Positions 34,050 to 46,669 of a DNA stretch of 64,000 nt are shown here, piece after piece. This stretch comes from Thereva unica. Lineage: Eukaryota; Arthropoda; Insecta; Diptera; Therevidae. Numbering within the stretch: position 1 is the first letter of the stretch; each line of letters opens with the position of its first letter. A program made the translations under genes and the position numbers. Where the stretch lies: positions 11,582,501 to 11,646,500 of the forward strand of contig OX465282.1 in the NCBI GenBank assembly GCA_949987705.1, read 5' to 3'. Under the pieces are notes generated by a model. That model was not told the origin of the DNA. It saw nothing but the letters and a program-made list of their open reading frames with translations, and ran no database searches.

Positions 34050-36595
34050 AGAAACTAAGTAAAAGCTGATCCATCTCAGCGACGCAATGCGAAATAGTGT
34101 TAACCGGAGAGTGGAAAACTAGGAGGTACTTTAAGTTTGCATTTAACCATAACGGGAACAACAAAACGAACACCTGAGCTTACACTTCCACTTTAAAGAA
34201 CGGTGCTCTTTTAGCGGTAATTGTGTCGTTACCTTCTATGAAGAAATATCCGACGTTGTCGATATTTCACCATGTCATTGATTGCTTCCGTATATGAATT
34301 TCCTTCGTCTACCGAAGAATACCCATTTCTTCCCATTTCTTTACTGATAATATTAACAAGCTTCGTCTTATGTTTATAAGTTACAGCAATTTTGCTACTT
34401 TAACATATTTCTACTCCTTGCAAGACATCATCTTTAATCGAATTTGTTTCCGTACTTCATTAGTATAATATCTCTGACTCAATATCTCCCTGTCTTCCCC
34501 CATCAAATACATATTCCACCTATATATCTGACGAGCCCTAGACTGTAATCAACTAAACTAAATTACTTACAAAAACAAAATTCCCTTAGCACATAAACGT
34601 GAAATTATTAAGATAATCACCCTATACTCATGGGATTATCTTAAGCACCTTGTTAACATCGCCAAACTCTCGTCTGTGACTGGCATTATACCCAACGGAG
34701 GCAAGGAGTAAGCGCGTCTCTATTGTGCGTGTTTTGCATTCTCATACTGTATAATTGCTACATCCGGAAGCATATTAATTTCTCATATTGCTCGCATTGT
34801 GCCTTGGCAGTTAGGCTGCAGTCGTCTATAATTACCGTCAATTTAAAATTTCCATCCAGAATCTGTAATCCGAAGATGAGATCGATTCCTGCAGTGTACA
34901 CACTGAAAGACGGCACCAACTATACATCAAGAAATGCATCTTAAGTTCCCTTTTGGTTTGAAGAGAGATGGAGGAGATTCTTGGGATTAAAGATTAAAGT
35001 TCAAATCATTCTGTGATTTTTTTTTCTGTGTAGCTACGTCTACTCCAAATTGGCCAGACTCTTTAGCCAGATTGTTAGCGACTATAGAGTCCTGGGGACG
35101 GTCAGCATCAGCCGCTACTGGATTCCAGGCCCTAAACAAGTCAATTGGTCTTGATTGGATCAAAAGTTGATTCTCTTCCGAAAAATGATTAGTGAACTCC
35201 CACTATAGATAGCGATGGATACAAGATAGACAATTATCTTATGCTGGTCGATGCTCGTCCAGTCTCTCGATGGTGTGCTTTCGCTTCGGGATTTATCGAA
35301 TTCTTGTTCTTATACTTTTTCTCCATTTAAGTCAAGCTTCTTCTACAACATTTCATCGTTTTTCTTTCGGGGATAGGTTAATTGTCGAATTATGGTGCGG
35401 AGACAGAGATCTTAATTGATCCAAATTTGGGATGAATTTTGTTGATGATAATGATAATGATGATGATGATGAATCACAAGCCTTAAGGGTTGAGATTGTT
35501 TTTAATTGATTGATATGTTCTGCATAAGGAGCTGTAAACAATGTCCGCGACGGCGTCAGATTTTTTATTTCGTTTAACTAGGTTTGAAGCTCATGGATGG
35601 AAACGAACAAGTTTTCGGCCTATGGTGTAATAGAAATAAATTAATGGTTTGTCCTATGACTTGTTTGGTCAAATAAGGTCACACCGATCAGCGGCATCCT
35701 GCTCCTTTTTTTCGCGAGAAAGTGACAGAGATATGAAGAGCCAAATCGCTCTCCTAGAACAGCACAGACACAGACTCTGCCTGGGTTCGCAGAGATAGCA
35801 ACATAGATGAAAACCAGGAAGACGTCTACCTAACCAAGCCGGCAGTTTCTCTCCGGGGCTTGGAGATTGAAATTTTTAAAAGAACAAGAGCAAGAATTTC
35901 GGTAATACTCATGAGACTTTGAGCCATAGGAGACCCTATCCAAAGCAAGGTTTGCTATCGTAGCTGCAGGGTAACAGTTCTAGCCAAAGATAGACAGCGT
36001 ACATAGGCTATGTTATGTTACTTAAAAGAAATCTTCAGACCAGTAGTAGTAGTAAGCTACCTAAACCCACAGAGAGCCTCTTAAAACATTCACCGCAGTC
36101 GGTGCAGCAACAACCAAACTTTTGTGTCATGTAAACGGTGCATCAAATCACTAATTTGATCTTGGGTCGCACTGAGCAGCCGTAAAGCTAACTTAGAGGC
36201 CCAGCCTGCAGTGAGGCCCTCCGCCTAGTCGATCGTCCATCGGTTGTGGTTTAGCACGCAGAGTTAAGTTACCACCCGAAATAATGTCCCGAGATCTTTT
36301 TCGCTACATCTCAGTAATTCTTTGGAAGACTTGCGTGGTCTAGATTTCAGTAGACCAGTGGTCGACTTTCAATGCTCTGTGCATTTTGTTAGAGAAGCGA
36401 ATAGTCTTAAGTCGCCCAATTGCCGATTCCAAACTTATCTTAACGAATCGACAATCTGGCCAAAGTATCAGCATTTTTATTGCCCTCGAAGCGTGCTGAT
36501 CTAAGCAATTCGCCTTTTTATTTCCAATCACTCTTGCAGTAAAGAATATATTGAGTTCCTAGAGTGATGTCTCGTTAGTAGTCAAGAGATATTGA
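34050..36595. other. Intergenic, nothing firm
   Basis: AT-rich to about 34,700. A GAT/AAT tract lies at 35,442-35,473. Between 35,700 and 36,300 the sequence is more GC-balanced and may be an old transposon, but no motif was found. Confidence 0.4.
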
Positions 36596-36599
36596 ACTA

Positions 36600-37508
36600 C
36601 CCGACTAGAATTCAATGTAAGGCATGCCTAAAGTTATGTACGGGCCTCGTGAGGTAAACGTTCGGTATACCAGATTAGACTTGCCTCATGAACACCTCAT
36701 GTGGCCCTCATAGGGCAGTATAAGGTATACCAAAATTAAATTTGTTTTATGAATACCTTACGAGGGCCTCATACAAAATACATGAGGCACTCCGCATGCA
36801 CTCTAAGATTAGGTTTTCATTAGGGAAATCTTACAAGGGCCTTATTTGGGAAAGAAGGTGTTTACCCCGTTAGGTATTATTGAGTAATTCCTTATGAGGC
36901 CCATGTATATTGATGAAATTTGATTGAAATTTTTCCCTTCATGATATAATTCACATGTAAAACCAAACTACTATGATTAAGTAACAAAATGTGCTTAATC
37001 GCCATCAGACTTTTTAATGTCTCTGGTTTAATAAATTGGTGGCTATAGCCCAGTCACTTTAAACATGAACCTCTCGTATAGAACAGGGTTTGACCCTTTT
37101 TTTGTATAAAGTGACTGGGCTACTATATAGTCGTGACTTCTGTATTCGGGGTTTTTCAATTTTTTATAATTAAGAAAAAGAGAAAAAAAAAATACTTTAG
37201 TTTTCCTGAGTTTTTGTCAAGTTTTACTGGTGAGTTATTCTTACCAGCGTCTATTAAGCCACGATACCTCGAAATGGGGAAAACTGTCAATGATCTATCC
37301 GCATGCCTTACATAATAAACGATAGGTACGCATTATATGGCCTTATCCATTTTTGCCTGATATGGCCCTCATAAGGATTTTCTAGTTCGGCGGTAATAGG
37401 TGAAAAGCGTTACACTTTTCTTCTGGGCCTTATTAGGTTTCAACATTAGGGCCTAACAGTCAAATTAGGCTAACCTCATCCGAACCGAACCAAGAAATTC
37501 TAGTCGGG
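36600..37508. mobile_element. 909-bp MITE with TIR CCCGACTAGAATT and TA flanks
   Basis: CCCGACTAGAATT at 36,600-36,612 is repeated exactly as its reverse complement at 37,496-37,508. TA stands directly outside on both sides (36,598-36,599 and 37,509-37,510), the duplication of Tc1/mariner-like and some other DNA transposons. Inside, words such as CCTCATGAGG, CCTTATGAGGCC and CCTCATAGGG recur about ten times. No transposase is encoded. A related right terminus (CTAGTCGGGC) occurs again near 38,162-38,171. Confidence 0.75.
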
Positions 37509-37510
37509 TA

Positions 37511-38175
37511 AGTAATCATCCCTTCATATGCTCTACTTCTTCCACGGGCGTTTTCATGAGCTTTTTCATCAAATACTATGATAACTTGTAGTAGTATCGA
37601 CTCTAGCGACGATTTCAAAAGCTTTACATTTATAAACGCTAGTTTAGTTTTCCAAGTAGTCCCCCAACTAAGTACTAATCGCAACTAATGCTGCTTGACC
37701 TAGGCAATCGAACGGGAAACGGTCTATTGTGTAAGCTAAATGACAACCTTCTGGGTTACAAACAGAATGGCCTTAAATATGAAGCAAGGCAATAACAAAA
37801 ACTAAAGCCTTGCATGAATAAAATTAAGGTCATTCTTGTAGTAGGGACCATGGTTCCATGGCCCAGGGGAGGCATCTCCCAAAAAAACTTTTTCTCCAGA
37901 ACCATGGTCTCTCATGAAGGGATGGCCTAAGCTTTGCTTTCCGGATACGTTAGGCAGATTTTAGGATTGCCCCATTTAATTTGTAATGTGGTTTGCCTCA
38001 TAGGGCTGGCATGGGAAACTGATAAGGAATACTTCGCTTCAGTATCGCAGATTTTTCTCTGAGTAATACTTATGAGGAATCTTAGTGAAGTCCTCCTTTG
38101 GCTTGTCCCTCATTTACCACCTGACGCCCAGATGCTGCATAAGGCATGTCCCATTTAAATGCTAGTCGGGCACTG
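37511..38175. repeat. Partial second copy or extension of the CCCGACTAG element
   Basis: This segment, excluding the 5S-like block, has the same CCTCATAGGG/CTTATGAGG words and ends near 38,171 in ATGCTAGTCGGGC, similar to the terminus of the 909-bp element. Either two related elements are adjacent or one larger element has an internal terminus. An inverted pair around ACCATGGTTC lies near 37,848 and 37,901. Confidence 0.4.
37621..37735 (-). mobile_element. 5S rRNA-like SINE fragment, copy A
   Basis: The minus strand resembles the central and 3' part of 5S rRNA. The plus-strand words GTCCCCCAACTAAGTACTAA and GCTGCTTGACC correspond to the complement of the 5S C-box/IE region and of its A box (A-A-G-T-T-A-A-G-C-A-A-C). 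It differs from 5S at many positions, and many of these differences are shared with copy B, including the AACTAAG and GCTTGACCT changes. Similarity between the copies continues beyond the 5S part into AAACG(N)nAGT(N)nGTTTT. Shared derived changes plus shared body point to a 5S-derived SINE (SINE3-like) rather than independent 5S pseudogenes. Confidence 0.65.
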
Positions 38176-39217
38176 CGTCAGATTTTTTAACCAGTGACAC
38201 TGAAGACGTAAAACAACGTGACGAATTAAACAGAGTTCGCGGGAGGGCAATCAGTCCGAAACAAAAGAGAGACTACGGCGGTTAGACCACTGGGTAACCT
38301 CTCCAGAAGTTGACACATTCGCTCGTGTGTTTGTTATCGCTGCCCGAAGCTGCGGGGATTCGATGAATCTGGTCTGCTCTTCAAAACTTGGTCTTTTAGA
38401 TGAGGTGCAAAATCAGCTTCTAAATTTCGGCAACTGATGCGGAGGTGGTATCAATTCCAGTGGTATCTTGGCCAAGAAGGCGTTTGTTTTATAGCTGATT
38501 CTGAAAACCGATTCTGCAGTTGACTTTTCGAAGAGTGTTAACTCTGTATAGTGATAGTTTCTGTAATTTCTGCACCACTTCTTCTCCACTTCTGATATTC
38601 ATTTTGTCCTTGAATTAGGCACACATATCACTAGCTTAATAGGAAAATAATCAACCATCATCGGGGCACGATGAAAAGAATTATCTTCTACCAGTGGCGT
38701 ACTGCGCGGAGACCCACGGCCTAGGACGGCACAGATGTGGAGCGTCCTAGCCGTCATAGCTGGGTTATTGCGTCTCAGATGATGGCCATGAAACAGAGAT
38801 TTAATTAAAACGAGTCCAAATACAACATATCCACAATTGATTGTTGAAGGTTTCCATAATGATGACTTGCTAGGGTGTGTAATTATTATACCAAGAGTTT
38901 GTTAGCTTCATGTCATATCAACTGGATTAGACTTGGTCGGTAAAGATAAATATTGGAAAATTATAGTAAAAGATTTTTTTATATTTCACTCTTCTTTTAG
39001 GTAGGGATACGGAATTGGTGGAGAGTACTCGATTAAATACTCATGAGTAAAATCCAAGGAAAATTACTCAATAAGTACTTTTTACTCGTTCGAAAGTACT
39101 CGATTCTTTGAGAATCAATGAGTACTTTTTTGACATTTCCACGAATTGACATAGCGTTCACATTACTCGATTTTCGGCTGTGATAGATTACAAATACTTA
39201 TGTAGAATAAAAATTAC
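38176..39217. other. Intergenic with short dispersed words
   Basis: CAGTGGCGTACTGCGCGGAG at about 38,694 resembles a hAT-type terminus without a partner. At 39,025-39,190 the words GAGTACTCGATT, AAGTACTCGATT and AATGAGTACTTT recur, a small degenerate repeat cluster. No gene recognised. Confidence 0.4.
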
Positions 39218-39325
39218 AACCATTACAAACGGGAGTATCGTTTTACCAAGCGGTCCCCCAACTAAGTACTAACCCCGTTCAGTGCTGCTTGACCTGCTCA
39301 ATCAAACGAGAGCCGGTGTACTGAG
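39218..39325 (-). mobile_element. 5S rRNA-like SINE fragment, copy B
   Basis: Plus-strand CAAGCGGTCCCCCAACTAAG, GTACTAACC, GTGCTGCTTGACC and CGAGAGCCGGTGTACT read in order as the complement of 5S rRNA from the C box back to about residue 25 (5S has C-A-G-G-C-G-G-T-C-A-C-C-C, G-T-A-C-T-A-A-C-C, G-T-T-G-C-T-T-A-A-C, G-A-G-A-A-C-C-G-G-T-G-T-A). It is closer to 5S than copy A. The 5' ~25 nt and the 3' end of 5S are missing or replaced. The internal Pol III promoter boxes are altered, so transcription is doubtful. Confidence 0.7.
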
Positions 39326-41559
39326 TAGGTCAGTTTTCTTCATCCTATACAATTTTTATAGGGCCAATTTAGTTGGGACTATTCTGTTCGTACTTGTAGT
39401 GGGCTGCATTTAAAAAAATAGAATTTTTACTCAGTCGTATCGTGCCTGTTTCGAGTGCCCTGAAGGCGTTTTGACGCTGTTTCATGATAAGAACGGGCGA
39501 GTCTGATTTTTACTCGGAATGGGATAAAAATTTAAACCCATAACACCCCGCTTAGATCCCAAAAAGCAAGTTGGAGCTCTTTAATCGCACCAAATTGTAA
39601 GTATATCTCTTCGATTGGAATCCGCGTTCGTACAACAGAGATCTTGATATAGAATTTATTTACGACTGAGATGAGAGTAGAATCGAAAGCCAAATACTCA
39701 TATCGCCCAATCATATTTTAGCTCCAGGCCCCGCATGGGTATGAGGTGGACCTGAGTATTGACACTGTCGAAAATCCATTAGCTGTACAAGTAAATATTA
39801 TATGCAAAAAGCTGAAAGGAGGGAGAGTTATGGACCATCGGCACACCTTCCCTCGAGACGTTCAACAACTTGACATACTTCAATGACAATGAGACCTCTG
39901 GAAGGCGTATATAAAATTAATTAAAAAAATAAATCTATTTTTATATTTTCCCTTTGGTCAAAGAATCCTGTGCAACATTCTACAGCCTAGCAAAGAATAA
40001 GTCTTCGTCTCCCATCCCAGTTGAAAAGGAAACAGACTTTACCGCTCGATTTTTTTATACATATAACAAACGCAATCAATCGATTCTTTATAGATGCAAT
40101 CGATGCATTTTTTGTTGTTGTTTTATATTTTTTTTTCTACTTTATTTTTATTTACAAAAGTCGCATTTAAAGGCTGCATTCCTTCTACGGAGAGAGATTC
40201 AAGGAGGCTATCGCAGATGCCCTTATAAGTCGGTCTAGGCAAACGTTCGCAGCAATTGTCTCTCGGCAGGTATTTTTGCGCAATCTTTTCTCTGCATAGC
40301 ACCTGAGATGATTCGATTCTCGATTGATTATTTTTTTTAATTTGTTTTTTTCTGTTCGATGTTTTGTTGTTGTTAGTATAGTAGTTGTATTTTGCTTGTG
40401 CCGCGCGCGGCCTCTGTGTGTTAAGACTAAAGGAGTCATGTGTGCGTTTTTTTCCGAGATATTCTCTTAACTATATATCCGATCCGATAGGAGTCGCAAA
40501 AGAACAAAGCGGATTCCCGCTTATTAATACGCCTCGCATGAGGTCTACCTTTCTGCAAGATCTCAATGGTGGCTGGCAGCATTTTTGATTTTCAATCTTT
40601 TTAATATGCCAATAACAGGCGAATCACAGCAGTTGGTCCACAGTAGGGGTAGTAACTGAATCGGGTTATAATCATTGAAAGATGCTTCTGATTGATTAAC
40701 TCCGAGCCGCGGATTGGTGTGAGAGTATAGCGAAAATAGTTGGTCCAGTAATCGTGTTAATTATAGCATAATTTTCATAATTTTGTTGTAATTTGTAGGC
40801 TGGTGGTAGCCGGTAGGTAACTCTTTAAACAGTAACCATTTTACGGGATTAGGTAAATCGCATGGTTAATGCCGAACTGAGAACCGTTTCTTGTTCGTTT
40901 GTAACGTTTTTTTTTTCAGATCTCTTCTGTGTGGTTGTGTTCCTTTGCGCCATTTTTTCAGGTTCGTTTATCTGCAGAAAATACGGCAGCAACGTGTGAC
41001 TACACACCCGACAGGAAATCCCTTTACCCTTTACCCAAAAAAGGATTTTGTTCGTGATTTCTGCATGTTCGATTGAAATTCACATCAGACAGGTCTCGTA
41101 CCTTATGCTGTCTCTGCTTAAGCATAAGCCCTACCATGTACAGCTCTGCCGCTTCAGACACCCCCTCCCTCCATACACCTCATCTCTTCAAGCGAGAGTA
41201 TAACAACTGAACTTTCCAATCCAGCACCGAATTCGACGGGGTCGGACGGAGGGGGTGGGCGGAGGCGATAGAGTTAAGGGTTGGTCGACCAGTAGTAGAG
41301 GGTAGAGAGATTCATATATTTTCTATGTGTACCGTTTCGCCCTGCTTTACCGTGTGCCGTTGTGTGCCCGTTGGCATAGAAAAGCTTTGCATTTCTAAGG
41401 CCCAAGTCGAACAGAACTTTTGTCAACATCAGGCACGCACAACATTTGCTTAAATTTCGGATGTTCTTCCGGTATCTTGGCTCCTTTTGTATTAGCATCC
41501 GTTGCCCTAGTCAGCGGGAGAAAGTTTCACCATAGAACTTCTACGCCAGCCTCGAATTT

Positions 41560-41591
<32 letters not shown>

Positions 41592-42470
41592 CCAACCCCT
41601 CTTCCTCCTGGCAAAGCTCAAAGTCTAGGTATAGGTATCCTTCCCAAAAAACAAAAAAAAACATACACATCCATTGGACTGGAACAGTGATGATGGGGCA
41701 TTTTAGCTCCATCTGCATTCAAAAACGGTTGAAGATGAACAAAATAAAAAAACGTGCTAAAAATGGGGAAGGAAACTACAAAAAAATATATATACTTACA
41801 TACATATACAGTATACCCGAACATAACCCAGGATTGGTACTGGGGGTTTGACACGGGGATCAGGGAAGAAAAGAAAAAAAAAAGATTTAAGGATTCGTGA
41901 TATCCTAGAAGCGGCGGAAAAAGGCTTGAATATTCGATGATTTTTCGATATTCTATGTTGCTTGGCTGCCGTATATATGTATAGTAGTAGGTGGGCATGG
42001 GATATCCTGTATTGGTATCTAAAGGATTTTGAATTGGTTTGCTTCACAAATGGCAGCTGATCGTCGTACTTAAAGTTCTCAAATGGAAATAAAATGTTTT
42101 ATTTTATGTTTGAATAAAATGTATATGAAATTTTTGTTAGGGTCATATGCTATGTATGTATGTATATGCATGTTGTGTCTACGGCCAGACAATTGCGTGA
42201 CTATTATTGTATTGATTGGAAATTAGGTGTTTAAATGTATATGAGATTGCTGGGGATTTTTTAGCATATTTTATTGGTATGGAAATTATATTTGGGTTTT
42301 GTTGGTTGAACAAGTGTCACAGGTGGCGGTGATATTTTGGACAGGTTATTTTTGGTTATGGTATTCTGTGAACAACGTTGCTCTCTTGATAATTTTGGAT
42401 TCGCCAAATAATGCAATATTTCCTGATTGTATCTTGCATTCAGTGGTCCAATTCCCGGCGCTGATCTAGC
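39326..42470. other. Intergenic, nothing recognised
   Basis: Contains a TTTGTTGTTG tract near 40,108, a (TA)n microsatellite at about 41,565-41,591 and A-rich runs near 41,650 and 41,870. Overlapping frames around 41,420-42,047 on both strands come from this low-complexity DNA and are not credible genes. Confidence 0.45.
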
Positions 42471-42478
42471 ATCTAACA

Positions 42479-42522
42479 CAGGGGCGGTTCCAGAAACAAT
42501 TCTTGGGGGGGGGGGGGGGGGG
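42479..42522 (+). repeat. hAT-like terminus followed by G18
   Basis: CAGGGGCGGTTCCAG at 42,479 has the form of a hAT terminal inverted repeat and shares CAGGGGCGG with the MITE family at 48.0-52.1 kb. Eighteen consecutive Gs follow at 42,505-42,522. No matching right end was found. Confidence 0.45.
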
Positions 42523-42614
42523 AATGAAATTTTGCTCGAAATCTGTAGATGAGTACTGGGTGTACAGTTAAAAATGATAGTAAAAAAATTGACTCCGTAA
42601 GAATAAAATAATTC

Positions 42615-42810
42615 CCCGACTAAAAATAAAAGATGGCCTTACAACTGGCGAACACCGGCCGTGTTTGAAATATAGTCCTAGCACATGGTGCCGGGCCCCA
42701 GAAGGATGTTGTTGGGGCTGTACGGCCATATATAATTTACCGTCTTATGCCCGTGTGTATAGCTTAGCACTCGGACATTTAATTATTTTGGACAAGTTTG
42801 GCCGTCGTGA
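42615..42810. repeat. Dispersed repeat block shared with 2.16-2.26 kb
   Basis: GACTAAAAATAAAAGATGG followed by TGGCGAACACCGGCCGTGTT parallels GACTAGAAATAAAAAATGGG and GGCGAACACCGGCCGTTTGG at 2,153-2,206. Near 42,791 GACAAGTTTGGCC is the near-complement of GGCCAAACTTGACC at about 2,241, so a second word is shared in inverted order. Class unknown. Confidence 0.5.
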
Positions 42811-45800
42811 GCCCGTATTTGCTTCCGTTAAAAATAGTTAAAAACTCTACGGTCATCATGTACCTCTTAGAAGCTGTAAGGCCATTTTTTTTATTTTCAC
42901 TGGGATCACAAAAAATCATTGTAAATCGCAAAATGTTTGAAAAACCAAGGTATATTGGGATTTTTCTCATTCTTAGAACCTGCGAGTACATATCTTCTAA
43001 ATGGAGTCACATAAGTTTCTGTTAGTACGTATACATGATGAATTGAACTCAGGCTGGACCCAATTCCAACAACATGTAGACGCGAATCGCGTTAAATAAG
43101 GATCGACTGAACTCGACTCAACTCTGCTACCTCACTTGAGTTGAAGTTATGAATATAAGCGGTTTTTGAGAAGACAGGGTGGCTTGGCGATAAGCCTACT
43201 ATATTCACCACAGTTTGTCATCCTAATTTTTTTTAGCGGGTCTTGCAGTTGGAACTCTATAAACCTGTGGTCTGAGAAAGAGTGTTCCCTCAACACCTAG
43301 GTCGTCCATCGCTCGCCCTATCAGCAATCTGTTTTCGTACCAGCTTTGCTACAGTCTTTGGTACTATTGGTGGCTCAGTGATCATCGATACAGTTTGGTT
43401 TTGAATATTGTGTGTTTCCTGTGAGCTATGAATTGAACAATTCGTACTGCTTTGATGCACTGAGGGTGATGTTGTAAAAAATTCATGCACTTGACCTGAA
43501 GTGAGCTGAGTCGCTTTGCGATCTATTTCTTAATTTTTCTAGATCTGGTATTTCTGAAAGTTGTTTGTTATCTATCTAATTTCTTCTCTTTTGTCACTTT
43601 ATGCCGCCTTGGTGATGTATAATAATGTTTGTGGTGGGTTTGAAGGTTCTCAAATCATTCTTGTTTCAGCTGGGCTTGGATCTTCATTTGCAACTTGCTG
43701 GAAGTCTTCTCCCAGTGGTGTCTGTGCCTATTCTATAAGGTGCCAACTTCCTTCTCCTACTTTCATCCGTGTACGGTACGTCCATCAATAGGCCTATGGA
43801 TTCTGCATGCGATTCCGCCTTAGCCTCACTCCCTTTTTTATTTTTTTTTATATTTTATGTAGTTTATATAGGGTGTGAGAAACTAAGTATGAGATCACTG
43901 AAACTACGATAAGCTTCATTATTCCAAGTAAACTAATATTAAAATTTTCTTTTTTAACAATTTTTCCATCCTTTAGATATTATATATTAATTTAAATGTT
44001 CTCCTAAAAGTATGCAAAATTTTATTTAAATATGAGCTTTTTTGAATATCCTAAAAGTATGCAGACACAAATAACTAACGAACAAACAAACAAAGAAAAC
44101 CGGTCCACAGGGGCGCTACGTCGTTGTACTTTAATTACTTATTTTAAGAGCGTTTTATAAACACATTTTAGTTTTTTTTTGATCGGTGAACATATCCTAT
44201 AATTCAAAACACATTTAATTTAAATTTTACACCCAAAACTTCATCAGTCAACAAAAAACTTTTATTAACATATCAAAACTAATTTTGTTGATGGTTCTCG
44301 TATTTAGTGTATTTGTAATCCCCAAAACAAATTAACCCAGAATCAAAACTAAAAAAGAAAAACCATTTCTTAACCAAAAACTTGCAAGACAACATCTCCA
44401 CTTCTACCTCAAGCAAGCAACTATAGCAAGGATCCTTGCAGTAACTGACCTCTTTTTTTGAATGAATAACTGCATCCTTCTGACACCTAGAGATGCCAGA
44501 TTAAATTTAATCCTCAAAGAAATTATGGCATAAAGCTTCCAACACCTTCCAGCAAGGCGCTTTACTTTACGTATAAGTTGTTAAGTTTCCCTTCTAGGTT
44601 TACCATGTTTACCAGGTGCCTCCCATCTACACTCTGGGAGTCCTTAGTCATTTTTTTTTTGTTTTGTTTTTGGTTGTTGGTTGTTGTTGCTGTTTTGTTT
44701 TTTATGTGGGTGTAAGTGTGTATGGTTGGTGCTGTTGCTGTTGTTGGGATTGTAATATTTCTTTATCCTTGTTCGTTATAACATTTTAAGGCGAAACCTA
44801 GATAAGATGCACATCTTCGTTAGATGAATCTATATCTCTCCCATCGTATTGTATATGCATAAAAGTTATCTAGAAGTAACTTGTGCAACATTCATTACAA
44901 ACACATACATACAATGTGCAACATTTACTAGTAATTTTGCGCAAAATGTAAATTTTGATCCTGTATAATGGCTTAGGCGATGGTTAAAGGGTAGGTGGGC
45001 TAGATAGCTCTCTTCCATTCCTGGTTTCCACCAAAAATTGGATAGAGATAAAGCGATATAGAGGGCAAGAAGTGTTGTGTAGCGTATGGTAATGGTATGA
45101 CGATGGTGCCTTTTGGTTTTGATATCACAACAACCCTATCGTGCTTTTGGGGGGCCCCAGAGCAGCCCAGTGAGAGAGAAGGAGATTAAATTGGATTTTC
45201 AAGAGACTTGAAGGGCACTAGGCGCACATATGTCCCAGAATACAACATCTCCTAAGCACTTTTAACATAAGACACAGAAAAGCAATTCATTGCCTTAACC
45301 CTCTTTGTCATTCATCCCTCTACACATACCAGCCATCTCTAGAGTGTGGTCTATGCTTTCACATTGGTGACTTGTTTTGATGGATAAAACCACCACCAAC
45401 CCCTCCCTTTCGCCCCAACTATATAGTAGGCATTACGTTTCTGTTCCCCATAAACTTGCTGTAAATTATAGCAGTCAAAGGTGTTCCACAATTGTAATTT
45501 GATTAAGGGCGACGCGTACTAAAATAGCATCAAACTATTCACCTTCACCTGCCTTTTCCACCTTTTCCCACCTTTAACACTATATATATCCTACTTACAT
45601 CTACGTACATACATATATATAGAAATTTTCCAATAGGTGATAGTTAAGTTGGCTCCATCGAAAACAGATTGGGTGGAAGTTAATCGGAATCCAGAAGGGG
45701 ATATATCTTACATTTTGTGCACAGAGGAAGGACGAAATAGTATATGGCACAGAACACACACACACCCTAACAACCACATCCACATTGTATATTTTAGGGC

Positions 45801-46285
45801 AAAATTTTGGCTACGTCCATCGAAATGTTTCGCATAAATTTTGTTAACTTTAAGCTGAATAAAGTATCAAGTTACACTTTAATCCTATTGTATTTATCCA
45901 GGTACAACAAAAATAAATCGACACACAAACTCATACCGAAGATACCTGCTCGTCGGTATCTGTATGGCTTGCGGTAGTCTTGCGTGTTCCTATTAAGGGC
46001 TGCGCGGTTATAGTATTAACGAGGATTTTGTTAATAGAAATTGATATGATGACGAATGACAGTTGAGGAAGTTTTATAGGATTTTCAAGAGAAAAAAAAA
46101 ATTTGCTCTCTTTTTGCTTTTAGGTAGGAGGAGATTAAAAGTAAATGAATTGTGTCAGGAAATTGCACAAAGAACGCAACAATTACAAAGATATTTTAGG
46201 AACACAACCGACGAGATCAATAATTTGAAGGTGGCAAAAATACACAGCAAGTCAAAGCTATAGTCTACGACCAAAGACCAAATGA
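42811..46285. other. Intergenic, nothing recognised
   Basis: AT-rich with TTG/GTTG simple repeats near 44,670-44,750. Only short frames on both strands; none has a recognisable product. Confidence 0.45.
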
Positions 46286-46289
46286 CTAA

Positions 46290-46365
46290 TGGCGCTGGAT
46301 GGAATCGAACCGCCAACCTCTAGAATGGTAGTTAGGTGCCATACACTCTAGATGAGTGAAACCGG
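46290..46365 (-). mobile_element. tRNA-derived SINE head, copy 4 (head only)
   Basis: The minus strand reads TCTAGAGTGTATGGCACCTA then ACTACCATTCTAGAGG and GGCGGTTCGATTCCATCC. This aligns with the SINE head (TCTAGGGAGTACGCACCTGG, CTACCATCCCAGAGG, GGGTTCGAATCC) at 20.67 kb. The CT-rich body and the tail seen elsewhere are absent. It is more diverged than the other three. Confidence 0.65.
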
Positions 46366-46614
46366 CAACTTACTGGTCAACCAACTTGTCTTGAACAGGC
46401 GAATTAGAGCCACAAAAAACTCTAGCCTACGAATTTTAGGTTAGGCGGACATGCGTTTTCTAGATCTAGACCTGTAACTCATACAAGAGCAAGAACAAGA
46501 AGACACTCAATTATCTGGTTCATCTAGTCGAAGTGTAGTAAATCAATTTTTTTTAAAAAAGAGAAAACTAAGTTTAGGTTGGTCAGAACTACAGCACGCA
46601 GGCCCGTCTTTAAT

Positions 46615-46662
46615 CAAGATACTGCTGAGAGTCCACACTCGGCGGTAGTGTCAGATCCCTAG
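46615..46662 (-). mobile_element. R1-type LINE 3' UTR scrap (family R)
   Basis: The plus strand CTGCTGAGAGTCCACACTCG resembles CCGCTGAGGGTCCGCACTCA at about 30,848-30,867, which lies in the 3' UTR of the minus-strand R1-type insertion. Same orientation as that copy. Too short to be sure. Confidence 0.5.
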
Positions 46663-46669
46663 AGAGAGA

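Noticed and set aside
39246..39324. Functional 5S rRNA gene
   Set aside because: Both 5S ends are missing, internal promoter boxes are changed, and many changes are shared with the second copy at 37.65 kb.
41420..42047. Overlapping frames on both strands
   Set aside because: They run through a TA microsatellite and poly-A runs; composition explains their length.
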